The notes below the pieces were generated by a model. The model made no database searches, had not been told where the DNA came from, and worked only from the letters and a program-made list of their open reading frames with translations. Shown here piece by piece: positions 35,801 to 44,680 of a stretch of 64,000 nt of DNA; within the stretch, counting starts at the first letter, position 1; each line of letters starts with the position of its first letter. This DNA comes from JAHJCW01 sp965369995 (GTDB lineage: Bacteria; Fidelibacterota; Marinisomatia; Marinisomatales; JAHJCW01), in NCBI GenBank assembly GCA_965369995.1, contig CBDURO010000006.1, positions 1 to 64,000 of the forward strand. Direction: 5' to 3'. The translations under genes and the position numbers were made by a program.

Positions 35801-37087
35801 AATATTAAAACAGAATATAATATTCCATATGGTTCTAATATATTTGTAAGTAAGGGTGATGTTATTAAAGCAGGCACCACACTTGTACAGTGGGATCCTT
35901 ATACCGATATAATTCTTGCCAGGCATGATGGATTTGTAAATCTGAAAGATTTTGAAGAAGGAGATACATATCAGATTGAAGCTGTAGAGGGTGGTAAAAA
36001 ACAAATGGTGGTTATTGAGTCTAAAAATCGCCAACTTAGTCCACAAGTGGAAATACAGGATAGTGATGGAAATGTAATGGCTGGAGGAACAATATTACCG
36101 GTAAATGCTACTTTAAATGTCATTAATGGACAAGAAGTTAAGCGTGGACAGACGCTCGTTAAAATTCAAAAGGATATTGGAAAAACTCGTGATATTACAG
36201 GTGGCCTACCTCGAGTAGCAGAATTATTTGAAGCTAGGATGCCTTCTAATCCTGCCGTAGTTAGTGAAATTAATGGAATAGTAAAATTTGGTGAAACAAA
36301 ACGTGGAATTCGAAAAATTTTAATCGAATCAAGTGACGGAGAGAGTCGTCCTTATAAGATTCCTTATGGTAAGCATGTTATTGTTCATGAAGGTGATTTC
36401 ATAACAGCCGGTATACCGCTTTGCGAAGGTGCAATTTCACCAGTTGATATATTAAGAATACTTGGTCCAGGTGCAGTTCGTGAATACCTTGTAAACGAAA
36501 TACAAGAAGTCTATCGACTGCAGGGCGTAGGTATTAATGATAAACACATAGAAGTAATTGTTCGTCAAATGATGAAAAAAATCTTGGTGACCGATCCTGG
36601 CGATTCTAGGTTTTTAGAATCTGAAAGAGTTGACAGAGTAGATTTTGCAATCGAAAATGATCGTTTAGCTATGATGGCTGTCGTTGCTGATGCTGGAGGT
36701 AGTGATTGGGAAAAAGATGCGTTAATATTAAAATCTGATTTAAGAGATATTAATAAGGAATTGAAAGAAGAGGGTAAGAAACCAATTAAAACGCATAAAA
36801 CTCAGCCGGCTACCTACGATCCATTGTTGATGGGTATTACGCAAGCTTCTTTAAACACTGAAAGTTACTTATCAGCAGCATCTTTCCAGGAAACTACAAG
36901 AGTGCTAACAGATGCAGCAACAGCAGGAAAAACAGACTATCTCAGAGGATTGAAAGAAAATGTAGTTATTGGTAGATTGATACCGGCTGGTACTGGATAT
37001 CCTGCTTTGCAAGACATATTATTGGAATCTGATGAAGATGAAAAGGTTGTTGAATCAGCGGAGATTTCCTTTGGTGAAATTGTGTAG
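32828..37087 (+). CDS. rpoC: RNA polymerase beta-prime subunit
   Basis: This is a 1419-residue protein with a TTG start. It has the N-terminal zinc site CHCGKYKG...CDRCG, the catalytic metal motif NADFDGDQMAVH and the second zinc site CESKRGVCAKC. The trigger-loop region QAAQSIGEPGTQLTLRTFHIGG follows. A sandwich-barrel insertion of about 200 residues separates the trigger-loop halves, as in many FCB and proteobacterial enzymes, and contains GNVMAGGTILPVNA. The end of the gene is 82 bases from rpsL. Confidence 0.99.
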   Translation: MTYIQTNKIDTTKKYSSITIGLASPENILAKSYGEILKPETINYRSYKPEKDGLFCEKIFGPVKDYECHCGKYKGIRYRGIICDRCGVEVTRKKVRRERMGHVTLAVPVVHIWYLKSIPSKLSYLIGHSTKELERVIYYELYMIIEPGKSGRKQFELIDEETWMELEKDYGFYAATEEERDENEYFVALMGGGAIKDALAKINMSDLKDDLENIITSTKSKQKKQDALKRLRVVKEFMIDSINKKVNKPEWMVISILPVIPPELRPLVPLEGGRFAASDLNDLYRRIIIRNNRLKNLMEIKAPDVILRNEKRMLQESVDALFDNSRRKTAIRSGTRRPLKSLSDMLRGKSGRFRQNLLGKRVDYSGRSVIVVGPELRLHECGLPKDMGLELFKPHMINALIERGYAQTPRGAKLMVENHEPIVYKVLEYVVKDHPVLLNRAPTLHRLGIQAFQPVLVDGKAIRIHPLVCAAFNADFDGDQMAVHVPISVQAQMEARILMLSSHNILHPANGKPIAIPSQDMVLGCHYLTRPKTGDKGEGKLFGSLDEVVMAYENKAVGLHAIIDVRHKGKWNKKTTVGRAIFNSIIPEELEYFDELISKKTLRKVVNQSYLVVGNSKTVEFLDKLKDLGFSIATKSGSSISISDILIPSDKDTIIEKAEKEVEAIQQNFANHILTDGERYNKVIDVWTHATNHVANAMMKGLRNDRQGFNPVFMMADSGARGSQDQIKQLAGMRGLMAKPKKSMTGGQGEIIESPIISNFKEGLSVMEYFISTHGARKGLADTALKTADAGYLTRRLVDVAQDVVISEKDCGTINGIVTSDLKENEEIIEPLADRVLGRTILDDLIINGKVMIKAETIITEKEADIIANNEIQSIRIRSVLTCESKRGVCAKCFGWDLARHREVNIGSAVGIQAAQSIGEPGTQLTLRTFHIGGTATRIIEKSDMQSRYGGVIKFSDNYDFADTIDVTGNEITRCMVRHAKIFIVDEKNPANIKTEYNIPYGSNIFVSKGDVIKAGTTLVQWDPYTDIILARHDGFVNLKDFEEGDTYQIEAVEGGKKQMVVIESKNRQLSPQVEIQDSDGNVMAGGTILPVNATLNVINGQEVKRGQTLVKIQKDIGKTRDITGGLPRVAELFEARMPSNPAVVSEINGIVKFGETKRGIRKILIESSDGESRPYKIPYGKHVIVHEGDFITAGIPLCEGAISPVDILRILGPGAVREYLVNEIQEVYRLQGVGINDKHIEVIVRQMMKKILVTDPGDSRFLESERVDRVDFAIENDRLAMMAVVADAGGSDWEKDALILKSDLRDINKELKEEGKKPIKTHKTQPATYDPLLMGITQASLNTESYLSAASFQETTRVLTDAATAGKTDYLRGLKENVVIGRLIPAGTGYPALQDILLESDEDEKVVESAEISFGEIV

Positions 37088-37117
37088 AAATAAATATGAA
37101 TATGTGTGTTAAAGTAA

Positions 37118-37147
37118 TTGACTATATTTATAATTTTTGAATAAATT
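37118..37147 (+). promoter_or_regulatory. Candidate internal promoter before rpsL
   Basis: TTGACT (37118-37123) and TAAATT (37142-37147) are 18 bases apart in the 82-base spacer between rpoC and rpsL, the only sizable protein-gene gap inside the supercluster. Either the str genes have their own promoter here or this is chance AT-rich sequence. Confidence 0.3.
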
Positions 37148-37169
37148 TATAGGCTTAATATAAATAGAT

Positions 37170-37544
37170 ATGCCGACGATAAATCAACTAGTAAAGAAAG
37201 GTAGAAAGCGGATTTTACAAAAAAATGTGAGTCCAGCGCTACAACGTAATCCACAAAAACGTGGAGTTTGTGTACGTGTATATACAACTACGCCCAAAAA
37301 ACCTAATTCTGCACTGCGAAAAGTTGCTCGTGTCAGATTGACCAACGGGATGGAAGCAGCAGCATATATTCCGGGTGAAGGTCATAATTTGCAAGAACAT
37401 TCAATTGTGTTGATTGAAGGTGGTAGGATTAAAGACCTTCCTGGTGTGCGTTATCACATTATACGCGGAACACTTGATACAGCAGGTGTCAACGACAGAA
37501 AAACTAGTCGTTCACGTTACGGTACAAAACGACCGAAGGCTTAA
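37170..37544 (+). CDS. rpsL: 30S ribosomal protein S12
   Basis: At 124 residues it shows the decoding-centre loops TTPKKPNSALRK and GEGHNLQEHS, and RIKDLPGVRYH. The two lysines linked to streptomycin resistance are the wild-type (sensitive) residues. It begins the str group rpsL-rpsG-fusA-tuf. Confidence 0.99.
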   Translation: MPTINQLVKKGRKRILQKNVSPALQRNPQKRGVCVRVYTTTPKKPNSALRKVARVRLTNGMEAAAYIPGEGHNLQEHSIVLIEGGRIKDLPGVRYHIIRGTLDTAGVNDRKTSRSRYGTKRPKA

Positions 37545-37549
37545 TTGTT

Positions 37550-38026
37550 ATGCGTAGAAGAAGACCAGAAAAAAGAGAAATATTACCCGATCCGGTTTAT
37601 AATGACCTGTCGGTTGCCAAATTTGTGAACTATGTGATGGAACGCGGTAAAAAGGGTGTTGCTGAAAAGATTTTTTATGACGCAATGGATGTGATTAAAA
37701 ATAAAACAAAGACTGACGGATTAAAAATATTTCAAGAAGCGATCAAAAATGTTACTCCGATATTGGAAGTGAAATCACGTCGTATTGGTGGAGCTACTTA
37801 TCAAGTACCGATTGAAGTCCCAAAAAATCGACAATTTTATTTATCATCACATTGGATAATTAATGCTGCTATTGGTCGTGGTGGTAAACCAATGGCTGAA
37901 CGTCTTGCAACTGAACTGATTGCGGCTGCTAATAATGAAGGCGGGGCAATTAAGAAAAAAGATGATACGCACCGAATGGCAGAAGCAAATAAAGCATTTG
38001 CACATTTTGGAAGACCTAGACGATAA
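37550..38026 (+). CDS. rpsG: 30S ribosomal protein S7
   Basis: At 158 residues it is a typical S7, the organiser of the 30S head. It begins MRRRRPEKREILPDPVYND and contains KSRRIGGATYQVPIEV and the C-terminal FAHFGRPRR. S7 represses the str operon in E. coli. Its stop codon overlaps the fusA start by one base (TAATG), so translation is probably coupled. Confidence 0.98.
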   Translation: MRRRRPEKREILPDPVYNDLSVAKFVNYVMERGKKGVAEKIFYDAMDVIKNKTKTDGLKIFQEAIKNVTPILEVKSRRIGGATYQVPIEVPKNRQFYLSSHWIINAAIGRGGKPMAERLATELIAAANNEGGAIKKKDDTHRMAEANKAFAHFGRPRR

Positions 38027-40116
38027 TGAAAAGTATTTCCCTAGATAAAGTGCGAAATATTGGTATAATGGCTCATATTGATGCTGGTAAAACCACGTTG
38101 ACAGAGCGAATATTATATTATACTGGACGTACTCACAAAATAGGGGAAGTGCATGAAGGTGGTGCCACAATGGATTGGATGGCTCAGGAGAAGGAAAGGG
38201 GTATTACGATAACTTCTGCGGCTACTACTTGTATGTGGAACGATCACCGTATTAATATTATTGATACACCGGGTCATGTCGATTTTACTGTGGAGGTAGA
38301 AAGGTCTCTCAGAGTATTAGACGGTGCTGTAGCAGTTTTTTGTGCCGTTGGCGGTGTTGAACCGCAAAGCGAAACAGTTTGGCGTCAAGCTGATAAGTAT
38401 GATGTTCCGCGCATAGCTTTTGTAAATAAAATGGATCGTACGGGCAGTGACTTTTATAATGTGCTTAACATGATAAAAGAGAGATTGGGAGCAAATCCAT
38501 TACCGATGACAATACCTATTGGTTCTGGTGATCTATTTACGGGTATTATTGACCTTTGTTCTATGCAAGCAATTTTGTATAATGAATCTTCATTAGGCGC
38601 ACGTTATGAATTTGCTGAAATCCCAAAAGATTTAAAAGATGAGGCAGATAAATGGCGTCATCATCTTATAGAGGAAACAGCAGCTTACGATGAGCGCTTA
38701 TTAGAAAAATATTTAGCTGATGAAGAAATTAAAGAGGATGAGTTAAAAGCGGCAATCCGAAAAGGGTGTATAGACAATACATTTATTCCTACTTTTTGCG
38801 GTTCAGCTTTTAAAAATAAAGGTGTACAAAGATTATTGGATGCGGTTGTTGATTTTTTACCAAATCCGTTGGATATTGGTGAAGTATCAGGTGTTGACCC
38901 GGATGATTCAGATATTGTATTAAAACGTAAACCGGATAAAAAATCGCCTTTTAGCGCACTTGTTTTTAAAATTATGACAGATCCTTATGTGGGTCGCTTA
39001 ACTTACTTAAGAGTATATTCCGGTAGATTAGATAAGGGCTCATATGTTTATAATCCAAATATTGTGAAAAGAGAACGAATTAGTAGAATTTTATTAATGC
39101 ATGCTAATAAACGTGAAGCTCTTGAAGCTGTAACAGCCGGTGAAATTGTGGCTACTGTTGGTCTTAAAGTAACTAATACTGGGCACACTATTTGCGATGC
39201 TGATAATCCAATTATTTTAGAATCAATGGACTTCCCTGAACCAGTTGTGGAAGTATCAGTTGAGCCGGTAAGTAAGGCTGATCAAAAAACTTTATCACAA
39301 GGTTTGGCTAAATTAAGCGAGGAAGATCCTACATTTAAAGTTTCTACTAATCAAGATACTGGTCAAACGATTATTGCAGGGATGGGGGAATTACATTTAG
39401 AAATTTTAGTTGATCGCTTGAAGCGAGAATTTAATGTAAATGCAAATGTTGGGAAACCTCAAGTAGCATATACAGAAGCTATTACAAAATTAGTTGAAAA
39501 AATTGATGTAAAATTTGCGAGACAATCCGGTGGACGTGGTCAGTTTGGTCATGTTGTGATCAATGTTGCGCCAAATGAATCCGGCAAGGGTTATCATTTT
39601 GATAATAAAATAGTCGGTGGTGTAATACCGAGAGAATATATACCTGCTGTAGATGCAGGAATTAAAGAAGCATTAAAAAATGGCGTTATTGCCGGTTACC
39701 CGATTGAAGATGTGCGCGTTGAACTAATATATGGTTCTTATCATGAGGTTGATTCTTCAGAAATCGCTTTCAGAATAGCAGGTTCAATGGCAATAAAAAA
39801 GGCTTGTAACGCGGCAAGTCCGGTATTGATGGAGCCAATAATGTCCATTGAAGTTGTTACGCCGGAAGAATACTTAGGCGATGTGATGGGCGACATTAAT
39901 TCGCGTCGTGGAAAAATTGAAGGAATGGGACAGCGTAAAGACGCTCAGGTAATTAAAGGAAATGTACCTTTAAATAAGATGTTTGGATATGTTACCGATC
40001 TAAGATCGATAACTCAAGGGCGTGCTGTATTTCATATGGAATTTTCACATTATCAACAAGTTCCAGTTAATGTACAAACAGAAATAATGGAACATGTACA
40101 TGGGACAGCATCCTAA
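38026..40116 (+). CDS. fusA: Elongation factor G
   Basis: This 696-residue GTPase drives translocation. G motifs are AHIDAGKT, RGITI, DTPGHVDF and NKMDR. Domain IV contains RQSGGRGQFGHV, which reaches into the decoding site, and domain V ends with LGDVMGDINSRRG and MEFSHYQQVP. The RQSGG and GQFGH motifs are those of bona fide EF-G rather than a paralogue. tuf copy 2 follows after 16 bases. Confidence 0.99.
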   Translation: MKSISLDKVRNIGIMAHIDAGKTTLTERILYYTGRTHKIGEVHEGGATMDWMAQEKERGITITSAATTCMWNDHRINIIDTPGHVDFTVEVERSLRVLDGAVAVFCAVGGVEPQSETVWRQADKYDVPRIAFVNKMDRTGSDFYNVLNMIKERLGANPLPMTIPIGSGDLFTGIIDLCSMQAILYNESSLGARYEFAEIPKDLKDEADKWRHHLIEETAAYDERLLEKYLADEEIKEDELKAAIRKGCIDNTFIPTFCGSAFKNKGVQRLLDAVVDFLPNPLDIGEVSGVDPDDSDIVLKRKPDKKSPFSALVFKIMTDPYVGRLTYLRVYSGRLDKGSYVYNPNIVKRERISRILLMHANKREALEAVTAGEIVATVGLKVTNTGHTICDADNPIILESMDFPEPVVEVSVEPVSKADQKTLSQGLAKLSEEDPTFKVSTNQDTGQTIIAGMGELHLEILVDRLKREFNVNANVGKPQVAYTEAITKLVEKIDVKFARQSGGRGQFGHVVINVAPNESGKGYHFDNKIVGGVIPREYIPAVDAGIKEALKNGVIAGYPIEDVRVELIYGSYHEVDSSEIAFRIAGSMAIKKACNAASPVLMEPIMSIEVVTPEEYLGDVMGDINSRRGKIEGMGQRKDAQVIKGNVPLNKMFGYVTDLRSITQGRAVFHMEFSHYQQVPVNVQTEIMEHVHGTAS

Positions 40117-40121
40117 CAAAT

Positions 40122-41322
40122 AGGAGAAACAAATGGCAAAGGAAAAATTTGAGCGAACGAAGCCACATGTAAACATTGGTACAATAGGCCATGTAGATCA
40201 TGGTAAGACGACATTAACAGCCGCGATAACATTATTGCAATCAGCGCAAGGGTTATCGGAGGTAATGACATTTGATGCTATCGATAATGCTCCGGAGGAG
40301 CGTGAGCGTGGAATTACGATCCAGACAGCACATGTAGAGTATGAGACAGTCAATCGTCATTATGCGCACGTAGATTGTCCGGGTCATGCTGATTATATTA
40401 AGAATATGATCACAGGAGCAGCTCAGATGGATGGAGCGATATTAGTTGTAAGTGCAGCTGATGGTCCAATGCCCCAGACGCGAGAGCATGTATTATTAGC
40501 TCGTCAGGTTAATGTTCCAAGTATTGTAGTATTTATGAACAAGACCGATCAAGTAGATGATCCTGAGTTGTTAGAATTAGTTGAGATGGAACTAAGAGAT
40601 TTATTGAATGAGTATAAGTTCCCCGGTGATGACACACCGATTATTATGGGTAGCGCATTAAATGCCTTGAATAATCCTAAAGATCCGGAAGCTACCAAAT
40701 GCATAACGGAATTATTAGAAGCCTGTGATAGTTTTATACCTGAGCCGAAGCGCGATGTAGACAAACCGTTTTTGATGCCTGTGGAGGATGTATTTAGTAT
40801 AACCGGTCGTGGAACAGTAGGAACCGGTAGGATCGAGCGTGGTATAGTGAAGGTTGGTGATGAAATAGAGATGATCGGAATGGGTGCTCATAAGAAGACG
40901 GTATGTACGGGTGTAGAGATGTTCCGTAAGCTATTGGATGAAGGTAGAGCGGGAGATAATGCCGGATTATTATTACGTGGAGTAGATAAAGAAGAATTGA
41001 AACGTGGAATGGTATTGGCTAAGCCTGGTAGTATAACTCCGCATACAAAGTTTAAGGCCAATGTATATGTATTGAAGAAAGAAGAGGGTGGTCGTCACAC
41101 GCCATTTTTCAATGGTTACAGACCACAGTTTTACTTCCGTACGACCGATGTAACGGGAATAGGAACATTACCTGAGGGAACAGAGATGGTAATGCCGGGA
41201 GATAATGTAGAGTTGAGTATAGAGTTAATTACACCGATAGCGATGGATAAGGAGTTGCGCTTTGCTATTAGAGAAGGTGGACATACGGTAGGTGCCGGTG
41301 TTGTTACTGAGATTATTGAGTA
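40122..41322 (+). repeat. Copy 2 of a 1201-base exact repeat covering tuf
   Basis: Identical by eye to 24652-25852 and in the same orientation, 15.5 kb apart. Homologous recombination between them would delete secE-nusG-rplKAJL-rpoBC-rpsL-rpsG-fusA, so only conversion events can survive. Confidence 0.9.
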
Positions 41323-41323
41323 G
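40133..41323 (+). CDS. tuf: Elongation factor Tu, copy 2
   Basis: The product is the same 396 residues as copy 1. This copy occupies the str-operon position after fusA and before rpsJ (12 bases away). The stop is TAG rather than TAA, and the downstream sequence differs from copy 1. The ribosome site TAGGAGAAACAA is shared. Having one tuf in each location resembles the tufA/tufB arrangement of proteobacteria. Confidence 0.99.
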   Translation: MAKEKFERTKPHVNIGTIGHVDHGKTTLTAAITLLQSAQGLSEVMTFDAIDNAPEERERGITIQTAHVEYETVNRHYAHVDCPGHADYIKNMITGAAQMDGAILVVSAADGPMPQTREHVLLARQVNVPSIVVFMNKTDQVDDPELLELVEMELRDLLNEYKFPGDDTPIIMGSALNALNNPKDPEATKCITELLEACDSFIPEPKRDVDKPFLMPVEDVFSITGRGTVGTGRIERGIVKVGDEIEMIGMGAHKKTVCTGVEMFRKLLDEGRAGDNAGLLLRGVDKEELKRGMVLAKPGSITPHTKFKANVYVLKKEEGGRHTPFFNGYRPQFYFRTTDVTGIGTLPEGTEMVMPGDNVELSIELITPIAMDKELRFAIREGGHTVGAGVVTEIIE

Positions 41324-41335
41324 GTAGGTGAATTT

Positions 41336-41644
41336 GTGCCAAAACAAACTATAAGAATAAGTTTAAAAGCATATGATCATACTTTGTTGGATAAGTCCAC
41401 AGAGAAAATTGTTCGTACAGCAAAATCAACCGGTGCGGTTATATCGGGTCCAATACCTTTACCAACAAAAAGGACTATTTATACTGTGTTACGTTCACCT
41501 TTTGTTGATAAAAAATCTCGTGAACAGTTTCAAACAAAAGTACATAAAAGACTTATTGATATACTTAATTCAACTCCCAAAACAGTTGAATCATTAATGA
41601 AATTAGATTTACCTGCCGGGGTAGATATTGAGATTAAGGTTTAG
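41336..41644 (+). CDS. rpsJ: 30S ribosomal protein S10
   Basis: This 102-residue protein starts at GTG. IRISLKAYDHTLLDKSTEKIV and PLPTKRTIYTVLRSPFVDKKSREQF are diagnostic. S10 (NusE) also binds NusG. It opens the S10 group, with no long leader before it (12-base spacer), so the L4-controlled S10 leader of E. coli is absent. Confidence 0.98.
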   Translation: MPKQTIRISLKAYDHTLLDKSTEKIVRTAKSTGAVISGPIPLPTKRTIYTVLRSPFVDKKSREQFQTKVHKRLIDILNSTPKTVESLMKLDLPAGVDIEIKV

Positions 41645-41646
41645 TG

Positions 41647-42264
41647 ATGCGTGGATTAATTGGTAAGAAAGTTGGTATGACCCAAATTTATGATGAGCAA
41701 GGGATTATGACACCTGTAACTGTTGTAGAGGTAGGCCCTTGCGTTGTAACTCAAGTCAAAACTAAAATGAAAGACGGATATGATGCTGTACAGGTTGGAT
41801 ATGGAAATAGAAAGAAAAAACATCTTACAAAGCCTATGAAAGGACATTTTATTCGTGCAAAAGTAGAACCTAAACGTATTCTTGCTGAATTTGATATGAT
41901 ACCGGGTTTTGAATATAAATTGGGTCAAGAATTTACTGCCTCATTATTTAAATCTGGTGAATATGTCGATGTGAGTGGAACTTCAAAAGGTCGTGGTTTC
42001 GCAGGTGTTATTAAAAGACATAATTTTCATACTCAGCCAAAAACGCATGGTACAAAGAACACTTATCGTCATCCTGGTTCTATTGGACAGGCTTCAGATC
42101 CATCTAGAGTATTTAAAGGTATGAAGATGGCTGGTCATTATGGAAATAAGAAAATCACTTTACCAAATGTCGAAATTATACAAGTGGATAAAGAAAAAAA
42201 CCAAATATTACTCAAAGGATCAGTTCCAGGAGCACGGAACGGCATTGTTTATATTGTAAAATAA
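41647..42264 (+). CDS. rplC: 50S ribosomal protein L3
   Basis: From the ATG at 41647 it has 205 residues, MRGLIGKKVGMTQ being the usual start. An overlapping GTG at 41644 adds only one residue. GSIGQASDP keeps the Gln that PrmB methylates in E. coli, next to FKGMKMAGHYG. L3 initiates 50S assembly near the peptidyl-transferase centre. rplD follows after two bases. Confidence 0.98.
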   Translation: MRGLIGKKVGMTQIYDEQGIMTPVTVVEVGPCVVTQVKTKMKDGYDAVQVGYGNRKKKHLTKPMKGHFIRAKVEPKRILAEFDMIPGFEYKLGQEFTASLFKSGEYVDVSGTSKGRGFAGVIKRHNFHTQPKTHGTKNTYRHPGSIGQASDPSRVFKGMKMAGHYGNKKITLPNVEIIQVDKEKNQILLKGSVPGARNGIVYIVK

Positions 42265-42266
42265 TT

Positions 42267-42899
42267 ATGGAATTACAAATATTAAAAAATAGTGGAACTA
42301 AAGGCGAAAAAATAAAAGTTGATAAAACTGTGTTTGGGATAAAGCCAAATGAAGCAGTCGTACATCAAGCTGTTGTTGCAGAGTTATCTAATTTAAGACA
42401 AGGTACTCGTGCAGCAAAAAGTAGAGGTATGGTCACCGGAAGCCAAAAAAAACCATTCCGTCAGAAAGGTCGTGGTATGGCGCGCGCTGGTACAAGGAAA
42501 TCGCCTTTATGGCGTGGCGGAGGGGTAGTATTTCCGCCTTCACCGCATAAGCATACAAAATCAATGCCTAAAAAGATGAGACAGTTGGCACGCCGTAGTG
42601 TGTTATCAGATAAAACAGCAAATGGAAAAGTATTTGTAATCGACGAATTCAATATTAAGAAACCAAAAACTAAATATTTTATTGATTTATTAAATAATTT
42701 GAAATTATCAGATACAAAAGTAACCGTATTACCTTCGGTGATTGATGATAATTTAAATTTAGCCACTCGAAACATTCCAAATATTTTTGTCATCAAGGCA
42801 ACTGATGTCAGTACGTATGATTTGTTAGACTCGGAAGTTTTATTATTTGATAAAGCTGGGTTGACATTATTAAATAAACAATTAGCACAGAAGAAATAG
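42267..42899 (+). CDS. rplD: 50S ribosomal protein L4
   Basis: At 210 residues it is of standard length. The exit-tunnel loop is clear: RQKGRGMARAGTRKSPLWRGGGVVFPP. It is followed by the globular part with LARRSVLSDK. L4 and L22 form the tunnel constriction. It is the S10 operon repressor in enterobacteria, though the target leader is not present here. Confidence 0.98.
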   Translation: MELQILKNSGTKGEKIKVDKTVFGIKPNEAVVHQAVVAELSNLRQGTRAAKSRGMVTGSQKKPFRQKGRGMARAGTRKSPLWRGGGVVFPPSPHKHTKSMPKKMRQLARRSVLSDKTANGKVFVIDEFNIKKPKTKYFIDLLNNLKLSDTKVTVLPSVIDDNLNLATRNIPNIFVIKATDVSTYDLLDSEVLLFDKAGLTLLNKQLAQKK

Positions 42900-42903
42900 A
42901 ATC

Positions 42904-43224
42904 GTGGATTACCGTAAAATATTAATTCGTCCTTTATATACCGAGAAAATGAGCATTCTCGAAGAAACACAGCGAAAATATGCCTTTCAGGTAGATAGCT
43001 CCGCTAATAAAATTCAAATAAAACAAGCAGTTGAAGATAAATTTGATGTTAAGGTTGAAAAAGTTGCAACTATGAATCGTAAGGGGAAAGCCAAGCAAAT
43101 GTCAGTTAGAAGTGGCGGAAGGGCGATTCGAACACAGGGTTTCCAAGCAAGTTGGAAGCGGGCAGTGATAACGTTAAAGGAAGGGTTTACAATTGATCTG
43201 CTCAAAGGAGAGGCACAAGTATAA
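42904..43224 (+). CDS. rplW: 50S ribosomal protein L23
   Basis: This 106-residue protein starts at GTG. ILIRPLYTEKMSILEETQRKYAF is the L23 signature, and the loop with VATMNRKGKAKQM approaches the tunnel exit. L23 is the docking site for trigger factor and the signal recognition particle. Confidence 0.97.
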   Translation: MDYRKILIRPLYTEKMSILEETQRKYAFQVDSSANKIQIKQAVEDKFDVKVEKVATMNRKGKAKQMSVRSGGRAIRTQGFQASWKRAVITLKEGFTIDLLKGEAQV

Positions 43225-43226
43225 TT

Positions 43227-44051
43227 ATGGGTATTCGATCATTAAAACCGGTTACTCCCGGGAGCCGATTTGCAACTCGGCCTGATTTTGCTGAATTAAC
43301 TGCGAGTACACCTGAGAAAAGTCTTACTACTGCACTTCGTAAAACAGGTGGGCGCAATAATAAAGGTCGTATAACGATGCGTCATCGAGGTGGTGGCCAT
43401 AGACGTCGATATCGTATTATTGATTTTAAACGAAATAAGTTTGATATTCCATCAAAAGTTGCAACTATTGAGTATGATCCAAATAGATCTGCTTATATAG
43501 CATTATTGCATTATGCTGATGGTGAAAAAAGATATATACTTTCTCCAGTGGGACTAAAGGTTGGAGATGAACTAATCTCCGGAGAGAATGTTGAGTTAAA
43601 AGTAGGAAATAGTCTAAGTTTAAAAAATATTCCAGCTGGTATGACGGTCCATAATGTAGAATTAACACCAGGGAAGGGCGGACAAATAGTACGAAGCGCG
43701 GGTGTTGTTGCTCGTATTATGGCTCGAGATGATGGATACGTTACATTAAAATTACCTTCTGGTGAAGTACGGATGGTTCCTGAAAAATGTATGGCTACTT
43801 TAGGACAAGTAGGAAATCGCACACATAACCAGGTAGTTTCTGGTAAAGCAGGACGAACAAGGTGGCTTGGTAGAAGACCAAAAGTTCGTGGTGTAGCAAT
43901 GAATCCGGTAGATCACCCGATGGGCGGTGGTGAAGGAAAAACATCCGGTGGACGTCATCCGGTTTCACCTACAGGTGTGTTGGCAAAGGGGTATAAAACT
44001 CGGAAGAAAAAGAAAAAATCTAATGAATTAATTGTGAAGAGGAGAAAATAG
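43227..44051 (+). CDS. rplB: 50S ribosomal protein L2
   Basis: At 274 residues it has the OB and SH3-like domains, with GRITMRHRGGGHRRRYR at the start of the rRNA-binding part. HPMGGGEGKTSGGRHPVSP contains the conserved His near the peptidyl-transferase centre. The lysine-rich tail is typical. It begins two bases after rplW. Confidence 0.99.
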   Translation: MGIRSLKPVTPGSRFATRPDFAELTASTPEKSLTTALRKTGGRNNKGRITMRHRGGGHRRRYRIIDFKRNKFDIPSKVATIEYDPNRSAYIALLHYADGEKRYILSPVGLKVGDELISGENVELKVGNSLSLKNIPAGMTVHNVELTPGKGGQIVRSAGVVARIMARDDGYVTLKLPSGEVRMVPEKCMATLGQVGNRTHNQVVSGKAGRTRWLGRRPKVRGVAMNPVDHPMGGGEGKTSGGRHPVSPTGVLAKGYKTRKKKKKSNELIVKRRK

Positions 44052-44052
44052 T

Positions 44053-44322
44053 ATGGCTCGCTCCTTGAAAAAGGGTCCTTATATTTCACCGAAATTGCTG
44101 AAAAAAATTGACGCAATGAATGAATCGGGAAAGAAAAGGGTGATAAAAACATGGTCGCGTAGATCAGTTATAACACCAGAGTTTGTCGGTCATACAATGG
44201 CTGTTCACAATGGTAACAAATTTATACCAATTTTTATTTATGAAAATATGGTAGGACATAAGCTTGGAGAATTTTCTCCAACAAGAATATTTAGGATGCA
44301 TTCGGGAGACCGGAAAAAATAA
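44053..44322 (+). CDS. rpsS: 30S ribosomal protein S19
   Basis: This 89-residue protein begins MARSLKKGPYISPKLLKKI and contains TWSRRSVITPEFVGHTMAVHNG and GEFSPTR, as all S19 do. It binds the 30S head with S13. It starts one base after the rplB stop. Confidence 0.98.
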   Translation: MARSLKKGPYISPKLLKKIDAMNESGKKRVIKTWSRRSVITPEFVGHTMAVHNGNKFIPIFIYENMVGHKLGEFSPTRIFRMHSGDRKK

Positions 44323-44324
44323 AA

Positions 44325-44672
44325 ATGGAAGCTAAAGCAATATCTAGGTATATAAAACAATCACCGCGTAAAATACGTAAAACACTTGATAGTATTAGGG
44401 GTAAAAAAGTTGGTGTAGCTTTAAATATGTTGCATTTTTCACCTGAAAAAGCAGCTGTTGTGATTGAAAAAACAATACATTCAGCTGTGGCTAATTTGAT
44501 GTCCAATGAAGATAAATCAAATATTAATCCTGAAGAATTATCGATTAAGGAAGCATATGTAGATGGTGGACCACAAGCAAAACGATTTCGCGCAGCATCT
44601 ATGGGAAGAGCTTCATTAATTAGAAAACCTACTGCACATTTAACAGTGGTAATAACAGACGAGAAGAATTAG
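44325..44672 (+). CDS. rplV: 50S ribosomal protein L22
   Basis: At 115 residues it has KQSPRKIRKTLDSIRGK at the start. The long beta-hairpin that lines the exit tunnel (GGPQAKRFRAASMGRAS) ends in HLTVVI. Mutations of that hairpin give macrolide resistance in other bacteria; the sequence here looks wild type. Confidence 0.98.
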   Translation: MEAKAISRYIKQSPRKIRKTLDSIRGKKVGVALNMLHFSPEKAAVVIEKTIHSAVANLMSNEDKSNINPEELSIKEAYVDGGPQAKRFRAASMGRASLIRKPTAHLTVVITDEKN

Positions 44673-44680
44673 GAGGAATT

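Noticed and set aside
24652..41322. The long direct repeat as a transposable element
   Set aside because: It contains only tuf and its ribosome site, with no transposase, terminal repeats or target duplication.
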